A model generated the notes under the pieces. That model was not told the origin of the DNA, searched no databases, and saw only the letters and a list, made by a program, of their open reading frames with translations. The translations under genes were made by a program, and so were the position numbers. This document shows, piece after piece, positions 31,393 to 40,401 of a stretch of 64,000 bases of DNA. The DNA is taken from contig NZ_JARXYP010000002.1 of the NCBI RefSeq assembly GCF_029893805.1, positions 5,270,001 to 5,334,000 on the forward strand, read 5' to 3'. How positions within the stretch are numbered: the first letter of the stretch is position 1; every line of letters begins with the position of its first letter. The DNA comes from Streptomyces sp. SAI-135. GTDB lineage: Bacteria > Actinomycetota > Actinomycetes > Streptomycetales > Streptomycetaceae.

Positions 31393-33954
31393 ATGAGAAC
31401 TGGCCGTGTGTCCTGGCATGCCCGCACCCGGATGATCGCTGCTGCGGCGACCGTCTGCGCCCTGTCCGCGACCCCGCTCGCCCCGCGGGCCGTCGCCGCC
31501 GACACCCCGTCGTACACCGAGGCCTACCGCCCCCGGTTCCACTACACCCCGCAGCAGAACTGGATGAACGACCCCAACGGGCTCGTGTACCACAAGGGCG
31601 AGTACCACCTCTTCTACCAGTACAACCCGAACGGCAACTCCTGGGGGGACATGTCCTGGGGGCACGCGGTCAGCAAGGACCTCGTGCACTGGAAGGAGCT
31701 GCCGCTCGCCCTGTCGCACGACGACAGGGAGATGGTGTTCTCCGGCAGCGCGGTCGTCGACAAGGACAACACCACCGGGTTCGGCACGAAGAAGGACCCG
31801 GCGATGGTGGCGGTCTACACCAGCCTCGACAAGAGCACGGGCACCCAGGCCCAGGCGCTCGCCTACAGCACCGACCGCGGCCGTACCTGGACCAAGTACC
31901 AGGGCAATCCGGTCCTCGACATCGGCTCCAAGGACTTCCGCGACCCGAAGGTGCAGTGGTACGCGCCCACCAGGAGCTGGCTGATGACGGTGTCGCTGTC
32001 CGCCGAGCACAAGGTGCGGTTCTACTCGTCCAGGAACCTCAAGGACTGGGACCTGCTCAGCGAGTTCGGCCCGGCGGGCGCGACCGGCGGGGTGTGGGAG
32101 TGCCCCGACCTGTTCCCGCTGGCGGTCGACGGGGATCCTAAGAAGATCAAGTGGGTCCTGGTCGTGAACATCAACCCCGGTGGGATCACCGGTGGTTCGG
32201 GCGCCCAGTACTTCGTGGGCGACTTCGACGGCCAGAAGTTCACCGCCGACGACAAGGACTCCTACACCCCGCCCGCCGGCACGGTGGTCCAGGACTTCGA
32301 GGGCACCGGCCTCGACCCGTGGACGACCACCGGGACGGCCCTCGGCCAGGCCCCGGCGGCCGGCGCGCTGGAGGGACAGTCGGCTGTCACCGGATACGAC
32401 GGCAAGGGCCTCGCCAACAGCTTCCACGGCGGGGACTCCGCCACCGGCACCCTCACCTCCGAGCCCTTCACGGTGGCGACCCCCTACCTGAACTTCAAGG
32501 TCGGCGGCGGCAACCATCCGCACCAGGACGGGACCGTGCTGCAACGCGGGGCCCCGCCCGAGGGGACGGCCCTCGCCGACTTCGAGGGCGGCACCTACGG
32601 CGGCTGGACGGCGACCGGCGACGCCTTCGGCACGGCACCGGCCACCGGCACCCTGCCCGGCCAGCAGGAGGTCACCGGCCAGCTGGGCGGCGGCCTGGTC
32701 AACACCTTCCTGAACGGCGACGCCACCACCGGCACCCTCACCTCGCCCGAGTTCACCCTCGACCGGGACTACGTCGACTTCCTCATCGGCGGCGGCCACC
32801 ACCCGGCCGGCTCGGACCACCCGACCGCGATGGAGCTCCTCGTCGACGGCCAGGTCGTGCGCAGCGCCACCGGAAGCGACGCCGAGGCGCTGAACTGGGC
32901 CTTGTGGGACGTGCGCGACCTCGCCGGGAAGAAGGCGCGGATCCGGATCGTCGACGACAACACCGGCGGCTGGGGCCACCTGAACGTCGACCACGTCGTG
33001 CTGTCCGACACCCGGGCCGAGCCCGTCTCCCGGGAGACCTCCGTCAACCTGCTCGTGGACGGTGAGGTCGTGCGCAGCGCCACCGGTTCCGACAGCGAGA
33101 CCCTGGACTGGGCCTCCTTCGACCTGCGCCCCTACGCGGGCCGACAGGCGCGGATCCAGATCGTCGACAACAACACCGGCGGCTGGGGCCACATCCTGGC
33201 CGACCGGTTCACCACCGCGGCCGCTCCCGCCAGGTCGGTCGTGCAGCGTGCCGACTGGGCCGACTACGGCAAGGACTACTACGCGGCCGTGTCCTGGGAG
33301 AACGTGCCGGGCGACGAGCGGTACATGATCGGCTGGATGAGCGACTGGGAGTACGGCGGCTCCGTCCCGACCTCTCCCTGGCGCGGCGCGCAGAGCGTTC
33401 CGCGCCGAATGGCGCTGCGTACCGTGGACGGCCGGGTCCGGCTGACCAGCGAACCGGTGGCCGGCCTGGCGTCCCTGCGCGTCGGGGACGCGGCGACGGC
33501 GTCCGGCGTCACCGTCACCAGCACCTCGCAGCCGCTGATCGGCCCGCAGGCGCAGGGTACGGAGCTCGACATCGAGGCCGCCTTCTCCCTCCGGGACGCC
33601 GACCGCTTCGGCCTCCGGGTGCGCACCGGCGCCGGGGGAGAGGAGACGGTCATCGGCTACGACACCACGACCCAGGAGCTGTACGTCGACCGGACCCGCT
33701 CCGGCGCCACGGACTTCAGCAGCGCCTTCCCCGGTGTCCAGCGGGCTCCGCTCAAGGCCGTCGACGGCAGGGTCAGGCTGCGGATCCTGGTCGACCGGTC
33801 CTCCGTCGAGGTCTTCGGCGGCAACGGTGAAGCCGTGATCACCGACCAGATCTTCCCCCACCCCGACAGCCAGGGAGTGCGGGTCTTCGCCGAGAACGGC
33901 TCGGTGAAACTGGACCGGGCCCGGGTCTGGCACCTCGGCTCCTACCGCGACTGA
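31393..33954 (+). CDS. secreted GH32 fructan hydrolase (levanase/inulinase type) with nested inserted modules
   Basis: The protein has 853 residues. A signal peptide occupies residues 1-36 (AVAA end). The GH32 five-bladed propeller begins near residue 48: nucleophile Asp60 in NWMNDPNG, the RDP motif at 183-185 and acid/base Glu236 in ECPD. Near residue 290 the propeller is interrupted by about 320 residues of beta-sandwich modules and resumes at ~615 (SVVQRADWADYGKDYYAAVSW, then YMIGWMSDWEYG). The GH32 C-terminal sandwich closes it (VDRSSVEVFGG near the end). Two homologous modules are nested one inside the other. It should release fructose from levan or inulin outside the cell. AGGAG precedes the ATG. 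Confidence 0.92.
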   Translation: MRTGRVSWHARTRMIAAAATVCALSATPLAPRAVAADTPSYTEAYRPRFHYTPQQNWMNDPNGLVYHKGEYHLFYQYNPNGNSWGDMSWGHAVSKDLVHWKELPLALSHDDREMVFSGSAVVDKDNTTGFGTKKDPAMVAVYTSLDKSTGTQAQALAYSTDRGRTWTKYQGNPVLDIGSKDFRDPKVQWYAPTRSWLMTVSLSAEHKVRFYSSRNLKDWDLLSEFGPAGATGGVWECPDLFPLAVDGDPKKIKWVLVVNINPGGITGGSGAQYFVGDFDGQKFTADDKDSYTPPAGTVVQDFEGTGLDPWTTTGTALGQAPAAGALEGQSAVTGYDGKGLANSFHGGDSATGTLTSEPFTVATPYLNFKVGGGNHPHQDGTVLQRGAPPEGTALADFEGGTYGGWTATGDAFGTAPATGTLPGQQEVTGQLGGGLVNTFLNGDATTGTLTSPEFTLDRDYVDFLIGGGHHPAGSDHPTAMELLVDGQVVRSATGSDAEALNWALWDVRDLAGKKARIRIVDDNTGGWGHLNVDHVVLSDTRAEPVSRETSVNLLVDGEVVRSATGSDSETLDWASFDLRPYAGRQARIQIVDNNTGGWGHILADRFTTAAAPARSVVQRADWADYGKDYYAAVSWENVPGDERYMIGWMSDWEYGGSVPTSPWRGAQSVPRRMALRTVDGRVRLTSEPVAGLASLRVGDAATASGVTVTSTSQPLIGPQAQGTELDIEAAFSLRDADRFGLRVRTGAGGEETVIGYDTTTQELYVDRTRSGATDFSSAFPGVQRAPLKAVDGRVRLRILVDRSSVEVFGGNGEAVITDQIFPHPDSQGVRVFAENGSVKLDRARVWHLGSYRD

Positions 33955-33968
33955 CAAGGACACGAACC

Positions 33969-34262
33969 GTGAAGAAGACCCTGCTCGCCGAGTTCACCGC
34001 CCGTGAGGGAGCGCAGGACGAGGTCGCGCGCATGATCGTGGAGTACGCCGGCAAGGTGCGCGCGGAGGAGGGCAACCTCGTCTTCGACGTCTACACCAAG
34101 GCGTCCCACCCGCGTGCCTTCTGGATCTTCGAGGTCTACCGGGACGAGGACGCCTTCCAGGCCCACCTGAAGGCCCCGTACGGCGGCCCGTTCAACGCCG
34201 CGCTCACTCCGCTGATCGAGGAGGACGCCTCCGTGCTGACGTTCCTCGACCCGGTGGTCTGA
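33969..34262 (+). CDS. antibiotic biosynthesis monooxygenase (ABM) domain protein, putative quinol monooxygenase type
   Basis: This 97-residue protein is a single ABM ferredoxin-like domain: LLAEFTAREGAQDEVARMIVEYAGKVRAEEGNLVFDVYTKASHPRAFWIFEVYRDEDAFQAHLKAPYGGPFN is the YgiN/quinol monooxygenase pattern. Such proteins act as dimers without cofactor. It starts with GTG 14 bases after the levanase stop, with AAGGA further upstream, so it is probably co-transcribed. A metabolic link to fructan use is not obvious. The next gene is convergent. Confidence 0.85.
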   Translation: MKKTLLAEFTAREGAQDEVARMIVEYAGKVRAEEGNLVFDVYTKASHPRAFWIFEVYRDEDAFQAHLKAPYGGPFNAALTPLIEEDASVLTFLDPVV

Positions 34263-34277
34263 CGGGGGCCTGCCCGC

Positions 34278-35537
34278 TCAGCCGTTCGCGCGTTCGTGGG
34301 CGCGGCCGGGGGTGGGCCTGCGGCCGCCCTGGGCGAAGAAGTCGGTGAGGGGGAGGCTGGCCGCGCCGACCGTGACCGCGTCGGGGCCGAGTCTGCCGAG
34401 GCCGACGGAGACGTGCCCGGCGGGGTGGCGCAGGGCGTACGCGTCGGCGTGGCGACGGAGGGCAGGCAGCAGGCGGGGGCCGAGCTGGAGGCCCGCCCAG
34501 CCGCCGATGAGGATGCGTTCGGGCTGGAAGAGGTTGACCAGGTCGGACAGGCCGGCGCCGACGTACTCGGCCGTCTCCTCCAGGACGGCGACGGCCGTGG
34601 GGTCGGCATCGGCGTCCCCCTCGGGGTGGGCGGCGGCCAGCAGTGCGGCCAGCGCGGTCTCCTCGTCGGCGCCCTTTGGCGGGTGCCCGCCCGCCTCACG
34701 CCAGCGGTCGACGAGCGCCCCCGCGCCCGCGTACGCCTCCAGGCAGCCCAGGGCGCCGCAGCGGCAGCGGCGTCCCCGGACCCGCACGGTCATGTGGCCC
34801 CACTCCAGGGCGCGCCCGTACTCCACCCCCTCGGTGACGAGACAGGCGCCGATGCCCGAGCCGAACAGGACGACGACCGCGTTGCGGGAGCCCCGGCCGG
34901 CCCCGAACCACAGCTCGGCCTGACCGAGGGTGCGGGCCCCGTTGTCGATGAAGTACGGGACGGAGTCGGGCAGTTCACAGGTCGAACGCAGCAGGGACTC
35001 CAGCGGGACGGCGTCCCAGCCGATCGTCTGGCCGTGCACCACCGCGCCCTGCCCCGGCGTGCGGGCCACGATGCCGGGGACGCCGATGCCCACGCCCAGC
35101 AGCTGTCCGGGGGCGATGCCGGCGTCGGCGAGCACCTCGGCGATGCCGTCGCGGATGTGGCCGACGACGGCCTCGACGTCGTAGCCGTGATGCTCCAGCG
35201 GCCGTTCGGTGCGGGCGAGTTCGGTGAGGGCGAGGTCGAAGAGCTCGACGCGGACGCGGGTCTCGCCGACGTCGACGCCGATCATGTGGCCGCCGGCGGG
35301 GGCGACGCGCAGCAGGGTGCGGGGGCGGCCGCCGTCCGACTCGACGGTGCCGGCCTCCTCGACCAGACCGTCCGCGACGAGTTCGGCGACCACGTTGCTG
35401 ATCGAGCCGCCGCTCAGGCCGGTGGCGGGGGCCAGCGCGTAGCGGCTCATGGGGCCGTCGAAATACAACCGTTGCAGTACGGCGGTCCGGTTGCCGCGTC
35501 GCAGGTCACGCACCGTCCGCCCGTTCCGGCCCGCCAT
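34278..35537 (-). CDS. ROK family transcriptional regulator
   Basis: The protein has 419 residues. An N-terminal winged helix-turn-helix (VRDLRRGNRTAVLQRLYFDGPMSRYALAPATGLSGGSISNVVAELVADGLVEE) is fused to a sugar-kinase-like ROK domain. IGVDVGETRVRVELFDL is the phosphate motif, followed by GVGIGVPGIV, FGSGIGACLVTEG, and the zinc-type cluster RGRRCRCGALGCLEAYAG with the ROK signature around EWGHM. The expected effector is a sugar from the divergent ABC-glucosidase operon. An inverted repeat inside that operon's promoter is the probable site. Confidence 0.92.
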   Translation of the reverse strand: MAGRNGRTVRDLRRGNRTAVLQRLYFDGPMSRYALAPATGLSGGSISNVVAELVADGLVEEAGTVESDGGRPRTLLRVAPAGGHMIGVDVGETRVRVELFDLALTELARTERPLEHHGYDVEAVVGHIRDGIAEVLADAGIAPGQLLGVGIGVPGIVARTPGQGAVVHGQTIGWDAVPLESLLRSTCELPDSVPYFIDNGARTLGQAELWFGAGRGSRNAVVVLFGSGIGACLVTEGVEYGRALEWGHMTVRVRGRRCRCGALGCLEAYAGAGALVDRWREAGGHPPKGADEETALAALLAAAHPEGDADADPTAVAVLEETAEYVGAGLSDLVNLFQPERILIGGWAGLQLGPRLLPALRRHADAYALRHPAGHVSVGLGRLGPDAVTVGAASLPLTDFFAQGGRRPTPGRAHERANG

Positions 35538-35589
35538 GTGGTTCCCTTCCGACGCCGCCTCGACCTGCAAGATACCCCTGCGCCGACTC

Positions 35590-35618
35590 TTGACGCGACT
35601 TTCCTTCGCGTCTTAAAT
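35590..35618 (+). promoter_or_regulatory. promoter of the ABC/beta-glucosidase operon with embedded operator
   Basis: TTGACG (35590-35595), 17 bases, TTAAAT (35613-35618) form a good main-sigma promoter pointing to the binding protein gene. The spacer and -35 contain GACGCG (35592-35597) and CGCGTC (35607-35612), a perfect 6-bp inverted repeat. A ROK protein bound there would block RNA polymerase. Confidence 0.65.
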
Positions 35619-35694
35619 CACGCCATAAATTAACTCCGGGGTGGTGTTCGAGAAGCGAACGCACCGGGGTTTCCCTGGAAGGGACGCCAGAGCC

Positions 35695-37011
35695 ATGCGC
35701 AGAACCCGAGCCGCGGCCGCCGGTGCGGTCACCGTTTCCCTCATGACTCTCGTGACCGCCTGTGGCGGCGGCTCGTCGACGGGCGGCGGGTCCAACGACT
35801 CGCCGAAGACCCTGACCTACTGGGCCTCCAACCAGGGCGCCAGCATCGAGGTCGACAAGAAGGTCCTCCAGCCCGAGCTCGACAAGTTCGAGAAGCAGAC
35901 CGGCATCAAGGTCAAGGTCGAGGTCGTCCCCTGGTCCGACCTGCTCAACCGGATCCTCACCGCGACCACCTCCGGGCAGGGCCCCGACGTCCTCAACATC
36001 GGCAACACCTGGAGCGCCTCCCTCCAGGCCACCGGCGCGCTGCTGCCCTGGGACGCGAAGAACTTCGCCGCGATCGGCGGCAAGGACCGCTTCGTCGACT
36101 CCGCGCTCGGCTCCACCGGCGCCGAGGGCAAGGACCCGGCCGCGGTCCCGCTGTACTCGATGGCCTACGCCCTCTACTACAACAAGCAGATCTTCGCCGA
36201 CGCCGGCATCACCAAGCCCCCGGCCACCTGGGCCGAACTGGTCGCCGACGGCAAGAAGATCCAGGCCAAGGGCAAGTCCGCGCTCGGCGCCGAGGGCGCG
36301 AACCTCTCGGAGAACATCCACCACGTCTTCGTCTTCGCCAAGCAGCACGGCGGCGACTTCTTCACCGCCGACGGCAAGCCCGACTTCACCAACGACAACG
36401 TGGTGGCCGCGGTCAAGCAGTACGTCGACCTCATGGCCAAGGACAAGGTCATCCCGACCGGCGACGCCGAGTACGCCCAGAACCAGTCGGTCAGCGACTT
36501 CGCCAAGGGCAACCAGGCCATGCTGCTGTGGCAGTCCGCCTCCTCCAACCTCAAGTCCCAGGGCATGAGCGAGGACAAGTACGGCATCGCGCCCGTGCCC
36601 GTGCAGTCCGGCACCCCGGGCGCCGGCACCCAGGTCAACTCGGCCGTCATGGGCATCAACCTCGCCGTCTTCAAGAACACCGACAACATCGACGGCGCCA
36701 AGAAGTTCGTGAAGTTCATGACCAGCGACGCCGAGCAGAAGATCCTCAACACCGCCTACAGCTCCATCCCGCCGGTGAAGACCGTGCAGGAGGACTCCGC
36801 CTTCAGCTCGGGCCCCAACGAGGTCCTCAAGAACACCCTCGCCACCAGCGCCGCCGCGCTGCCGCAGGTCGCCGACGAGTCGCAGTTCGAGACGGCCGTG
36901 GGAACCGCCGTCAAGGACCTGTTCGCCGACGCGGCCGCCGGACGCGCGGTCACCACCGAGTCGGTGAAGGCGGCACTGGAGAAGGCCCAGCAGCAGATGC
37001 CGACGAAGTGA
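35695..37011 (+). CDS. oligosaccharide ABC transporter substrate-binding lipoprotein (family 1 type)
   Basis: The protein has 438 residues. The signal ends in lipobox LVTACGG, then a Gly/Ser linker and a MalE-type binding protein: LTYWASNQGASIEVDKKVLQPELDKFEKQTGIKVKVEVVPWSDLLNRILTATTSGQGPDVLNIGNTWSASLQ, VPLYSMAYALYYNKQIFADAGI with PATWAELV, and a C-terminal helix NTAYSSIPPVKTV. It collects sugar for the two permeases that follow. The start is ATG 35695; an upstream ATG at 35641 would hide the signal peptide. The beta-glucosidase gene in the same operon suggests a beta-glucoside, cellobiose or similar disaccharide as ligand. Confidence 0.92.
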   Translation: MRRTRAAAAGAVTVSLMTLVTACGGGSSTGGGSNDSPKTLTYWASNQGASIEVDKKVLQPELDKFEKQTGIKVKVEVVPWSDLLNRILTATTSGQGPDVLNIGNTWSASLQATGALLPWDAKNFAAIGGKDRFVDSALGSTGAEGKDPAAVPLYSMAYALYYNKQIFADAGITKPPATWAELVADGKKIQAKGKSALGAEGANLSENIHHVFVFAKQHGGDFFTADGKPDFTNDNVVAAVKQYVDLMAKDKVIPTGDAEYAQNQSVSDFAKGNQAMLLWQSASSNLKSQGMSEDKYGIAPVPVQSGTPGAGTQVNSAVMGINLAVFKNTDNIDGAKKFVKFMTSDAEQKILNTAYSSIPPVKTVQEDSAFSSGPNEVLKNTLATSAAALPQVADESQFETAVGTAVKDLFADAAAGRAVTTESVKAALEKAQQQMPTK

Positions 37012-37016
37012 GCACG

Positions 37017-38009
37017 ATGACCACCACCGCGCCCGCAGAGGCCGCCGTGGGCGAGACCCCTTCCGGGGCGGCGCATCCGCATCCCCGCCGCCGCCCCGGA
37101 AGGATCCGCCGCATCGGGCTGCCGTACCTGCTCCTGCTGCCGGCCCTGCTCCTCGAACTCCTGGTCCACCTGGTGCCGATGGTGATCGGCATCGTGATGA
37201 GCTTCAAGGAGCTCACCCAGTTCTACATCCGCGACTGGGGCTCCGCGCCCTGGTCCGGCCTCGACAACTACAAGGTGTCGGTGGACTTCGACGCCCCGGT
37301 CGGCGAGGCGCTGCTGCACTCGTTCCTCGTCACCGTGGCGTTCACGCTGCTGTCGGTCGGCCTGTGCTGGCTGATCGGCACGGCGGCGGCCGTCTACCTC
37401 CAGGACACCTTCCGCGGCCGGGGCCTGCTGCGGGCGCTGTTCCTCATCCCGTACGCCCTGCCGGTCTACGCGGCCGTCATCACCTGGGTGTTCATGTTCC
37501 AGCACGACAACGGCCTGGTGAACCACGTCCTGCACGACCAGCTCCACCTCACCGACAAGCCGTCCTTCTGGCTCATCGGCGACAACAGCTTCTGGGCCCT
37601 GCTGACCGTCTCGGTGTGGAAGGGCTGGCCGTTCGCCTTCCTCATCGTGATGGCCGGACTCCAGAACATCCCCGGCGAGCTGTACGAGGCGGCCGCCCTG
37701 GACGGCGCCGGGATGTGGCAGCAGATCCGCCGGATCACGCTGCCGTCCCTGCGGCCCGTCAACCAGGTACTGCTGCTGGTGCTGTTCCTGTGGACGTTCA
37801 ACGACTTCAACACGCCGTTCGTTCTGTTCGGCAAGTCGGCCCCGGAGGCCGCGGACCTCATCTCGGTCCACATCTACCAGGCGTCCTTCGTCACCTGGAA
37901 CTTCGGCACCGGCTCCGCCATGTCCGTGCTCCTGCTGCTGTTCCTGCTCGTGGTGACGGGCGTGTACCTCCTGCTGACCTCCCGGGGAAGGAAGCCGGCC
38001 CATGGCTAG
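37017..38009 (+). CDS. sugar ABC transporter permease (MalF type)
   Basis: The protein has 330 residues with six membrane segments after a charged N-terminus, beginning PYLLLLPALLLELLVHLVPM. The EAA loop that contacts the ATPase is ELYEAAALDGAGMWQQIRRITLPSLRPV. This is the MalF half of a binding-protein-dependent sugar importer. It starts five bases after the binding-protein stop and overlaps the next permease gene by eight bases. No ATPase is encoded in the operon; streptomycetes usually supply the shared ATPase MsiK from another locus, so this system probably depends on it. Confidence 0.92.
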   Translation: MTTTAPAEAAVGETPSGAAHPHPRRRPGRIRRIGLPYLLLLPALLLELLVHLVPMVIGIVMSFKELTQFYIRDWGSAPWSGLDNYKVSVDFDAPVGEALLHSFLVTVAFTLLSVGLCWLIGTAAAVYLQDTFRGRGLLRALFLIPYALPVYAAVITWVFMFQHDNGLVNHVLHDQLHLTDKPSFWLIGDNSFWALLTVSVWKGWPFAFLIVMAGLQNIPGELYEAAALDGAGMWQQIRRITLPSLRPVNQVLLLVLFLWTFNDFNTPFVLFGKSAPEAADLISVHIYQASFVTWNFGTGSAMSVLLLLFLLVVTGVYLLLTSRGRKPAHG

Positions 38010-38862
38010 CACCAACTCGCCGATGGCACCGCCGCGTTCGTTCTTCTGGTCCCGGCGGATCTTCCTCACCCTGCTCACCGGCTTCGTCCTGCTGCCGGTG
38101 TACGTCATGGTCTCCAGTTCGCTGAAGCCGCTCGCCGACGTCACGGGCCAGTTCCACTGGCTGCCGAGCGAGGTGACCGTCCGGCCGTACGTCGACATCT
38201 GGTCCACGATCCCGCTCGCGCGCTACTTCGTGAACTCGCTGGTGGTGGCGGGCGCGGCGACCGTCTGCTCGGTGGTGATCGCGGTGTTCGCCGCGTACGC
38301 CGTCAGCCGCTACGAGTTCCGCGGCAAGCGCGTCTTCACGGTCACCGTGCTGTCCACGCAGATGTTCCCGGGCATCCTCTTCCTGCTGCCCCTCTTCCTG
38401 ATCTACGTCAACATCGGCAACGCCACCGGCATCGCCCTGTTCGGCTCGCGCGGCGGGCTGATCCTGACGTACCTGACCTTCTCCCTCCCGTTCTCCATCT
38501 GGATGCTGATCGGGTACTTCGACTCGGTGCCGCGCGATCTGGACGAGGCCGCGCTGGTGGACGGCTGCGGGCCGTTCGGCGCGCTCTTCCGGGTCGTGGT
38601 GCCGGCCGCGATCCCCGGGATCGTCGCGGTCGCCGTCTACGCCTTCATGACGGCGTGGGGCGAGGTGCTCTTCGCCTCCGTCATGACCAACGACACCACC
38701 CGCACCCTCGCCGTCGGACTCCAGGGCTACTCCACGCTCAACAACGTGTACTGGAACCAGATCATGGCCGCCTCGCTGGTCGTCAGCGTCCCCGTGGTCG
38801 CCGGGTTCCTGCTGCTCCAGCGCTATCTCGTCGCCGGGCTGACGGCGGGCGCCGTCAAGTGA
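38002..38862 (+). CDS. sugar ABC transporter permease (MalG type)
   Basis: The protein has 286 residues with six membrane segments. Typical MalG features are FVLLPVYVMVSSSLKP at the start, LPSEVTVRPYVDIW, FVNSLVVAGAATVCSVVIAVFAAYAVSRYEFRGKR, and the EAA loop PRDLDEAALVDGCGPFGALFRVVVPAAIPG. It pairs with the MalF-type permease just upstream, whose gene it overlaps. The beta-glucosidase gene starts 20 bases after its stop. Confidence 0.93.
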   Translation: MASTNSPMAPPRSFFWSRRIFLTLLTGFVLLPVYVMVSSSLKPLADVTGQFHWLPSEVTVRPYVDIWSTIPLARYFVNSLVVAGAATVCSVVIAVFAAYAVSRYEFRGKRVFTVTVLSTQMFPGILFLLPLFLIYVNIGNATGIALFGSRGGLILTYLTFSLPFSIWMLIGYFDSVPRDLDEAALVDGCGPFGALFRVVVPAAIPGIVAVAVYAFMTAWGEVLFASVMTNDTTRTLAVGLQGYSTLNNVYWNQIMAASLVVSVPVVAGFLLLQRYLVAGLTAGAVK

Positions 38863-38882
38863 CCGATCGTGAAAGGACTTTC

Positions 38883-40241
<1,359 letters not shown>

Positions 40242-40260
40242 GCACGCCTGTACGGAGAAG

Positions 40261-40288
40261 AAGGGCGGGGTCCCGGGACCCCGCCCTT
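40261..40288 (+). terminator. terminator of the ABC/beta-glucosidase operon
   Basis: AAGGGCGGGGTCCC directly followed by its complement GGGACCCCGCCCTT gives a 14-bp palindrome, then TC. It starts 20 bases after the beta-glucosidase stop. Confidence 0.78.
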
Positions 40289-40401
40289 TCGCCATGGCTC
40301 GGCCGACCGGTCTGAGCACCGCATTAACAGTCGCCTCAGGTTCGCTCGTTAGGAAGTCGGCATCCAGACAAGCGATGTGAACCGTATGCAGGAGGCTAGT
40401 G

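Noticed and set aside
31297..33963. 888-codon minus-strand frame opposite the levanase gene
   Set aside because: The sequence is low in Phe, Lys and Ile and rich in Val, Gly, Asp and Arg as expected for a shadow. The plus-strand gene has catalytic motifs and a signal peptide.
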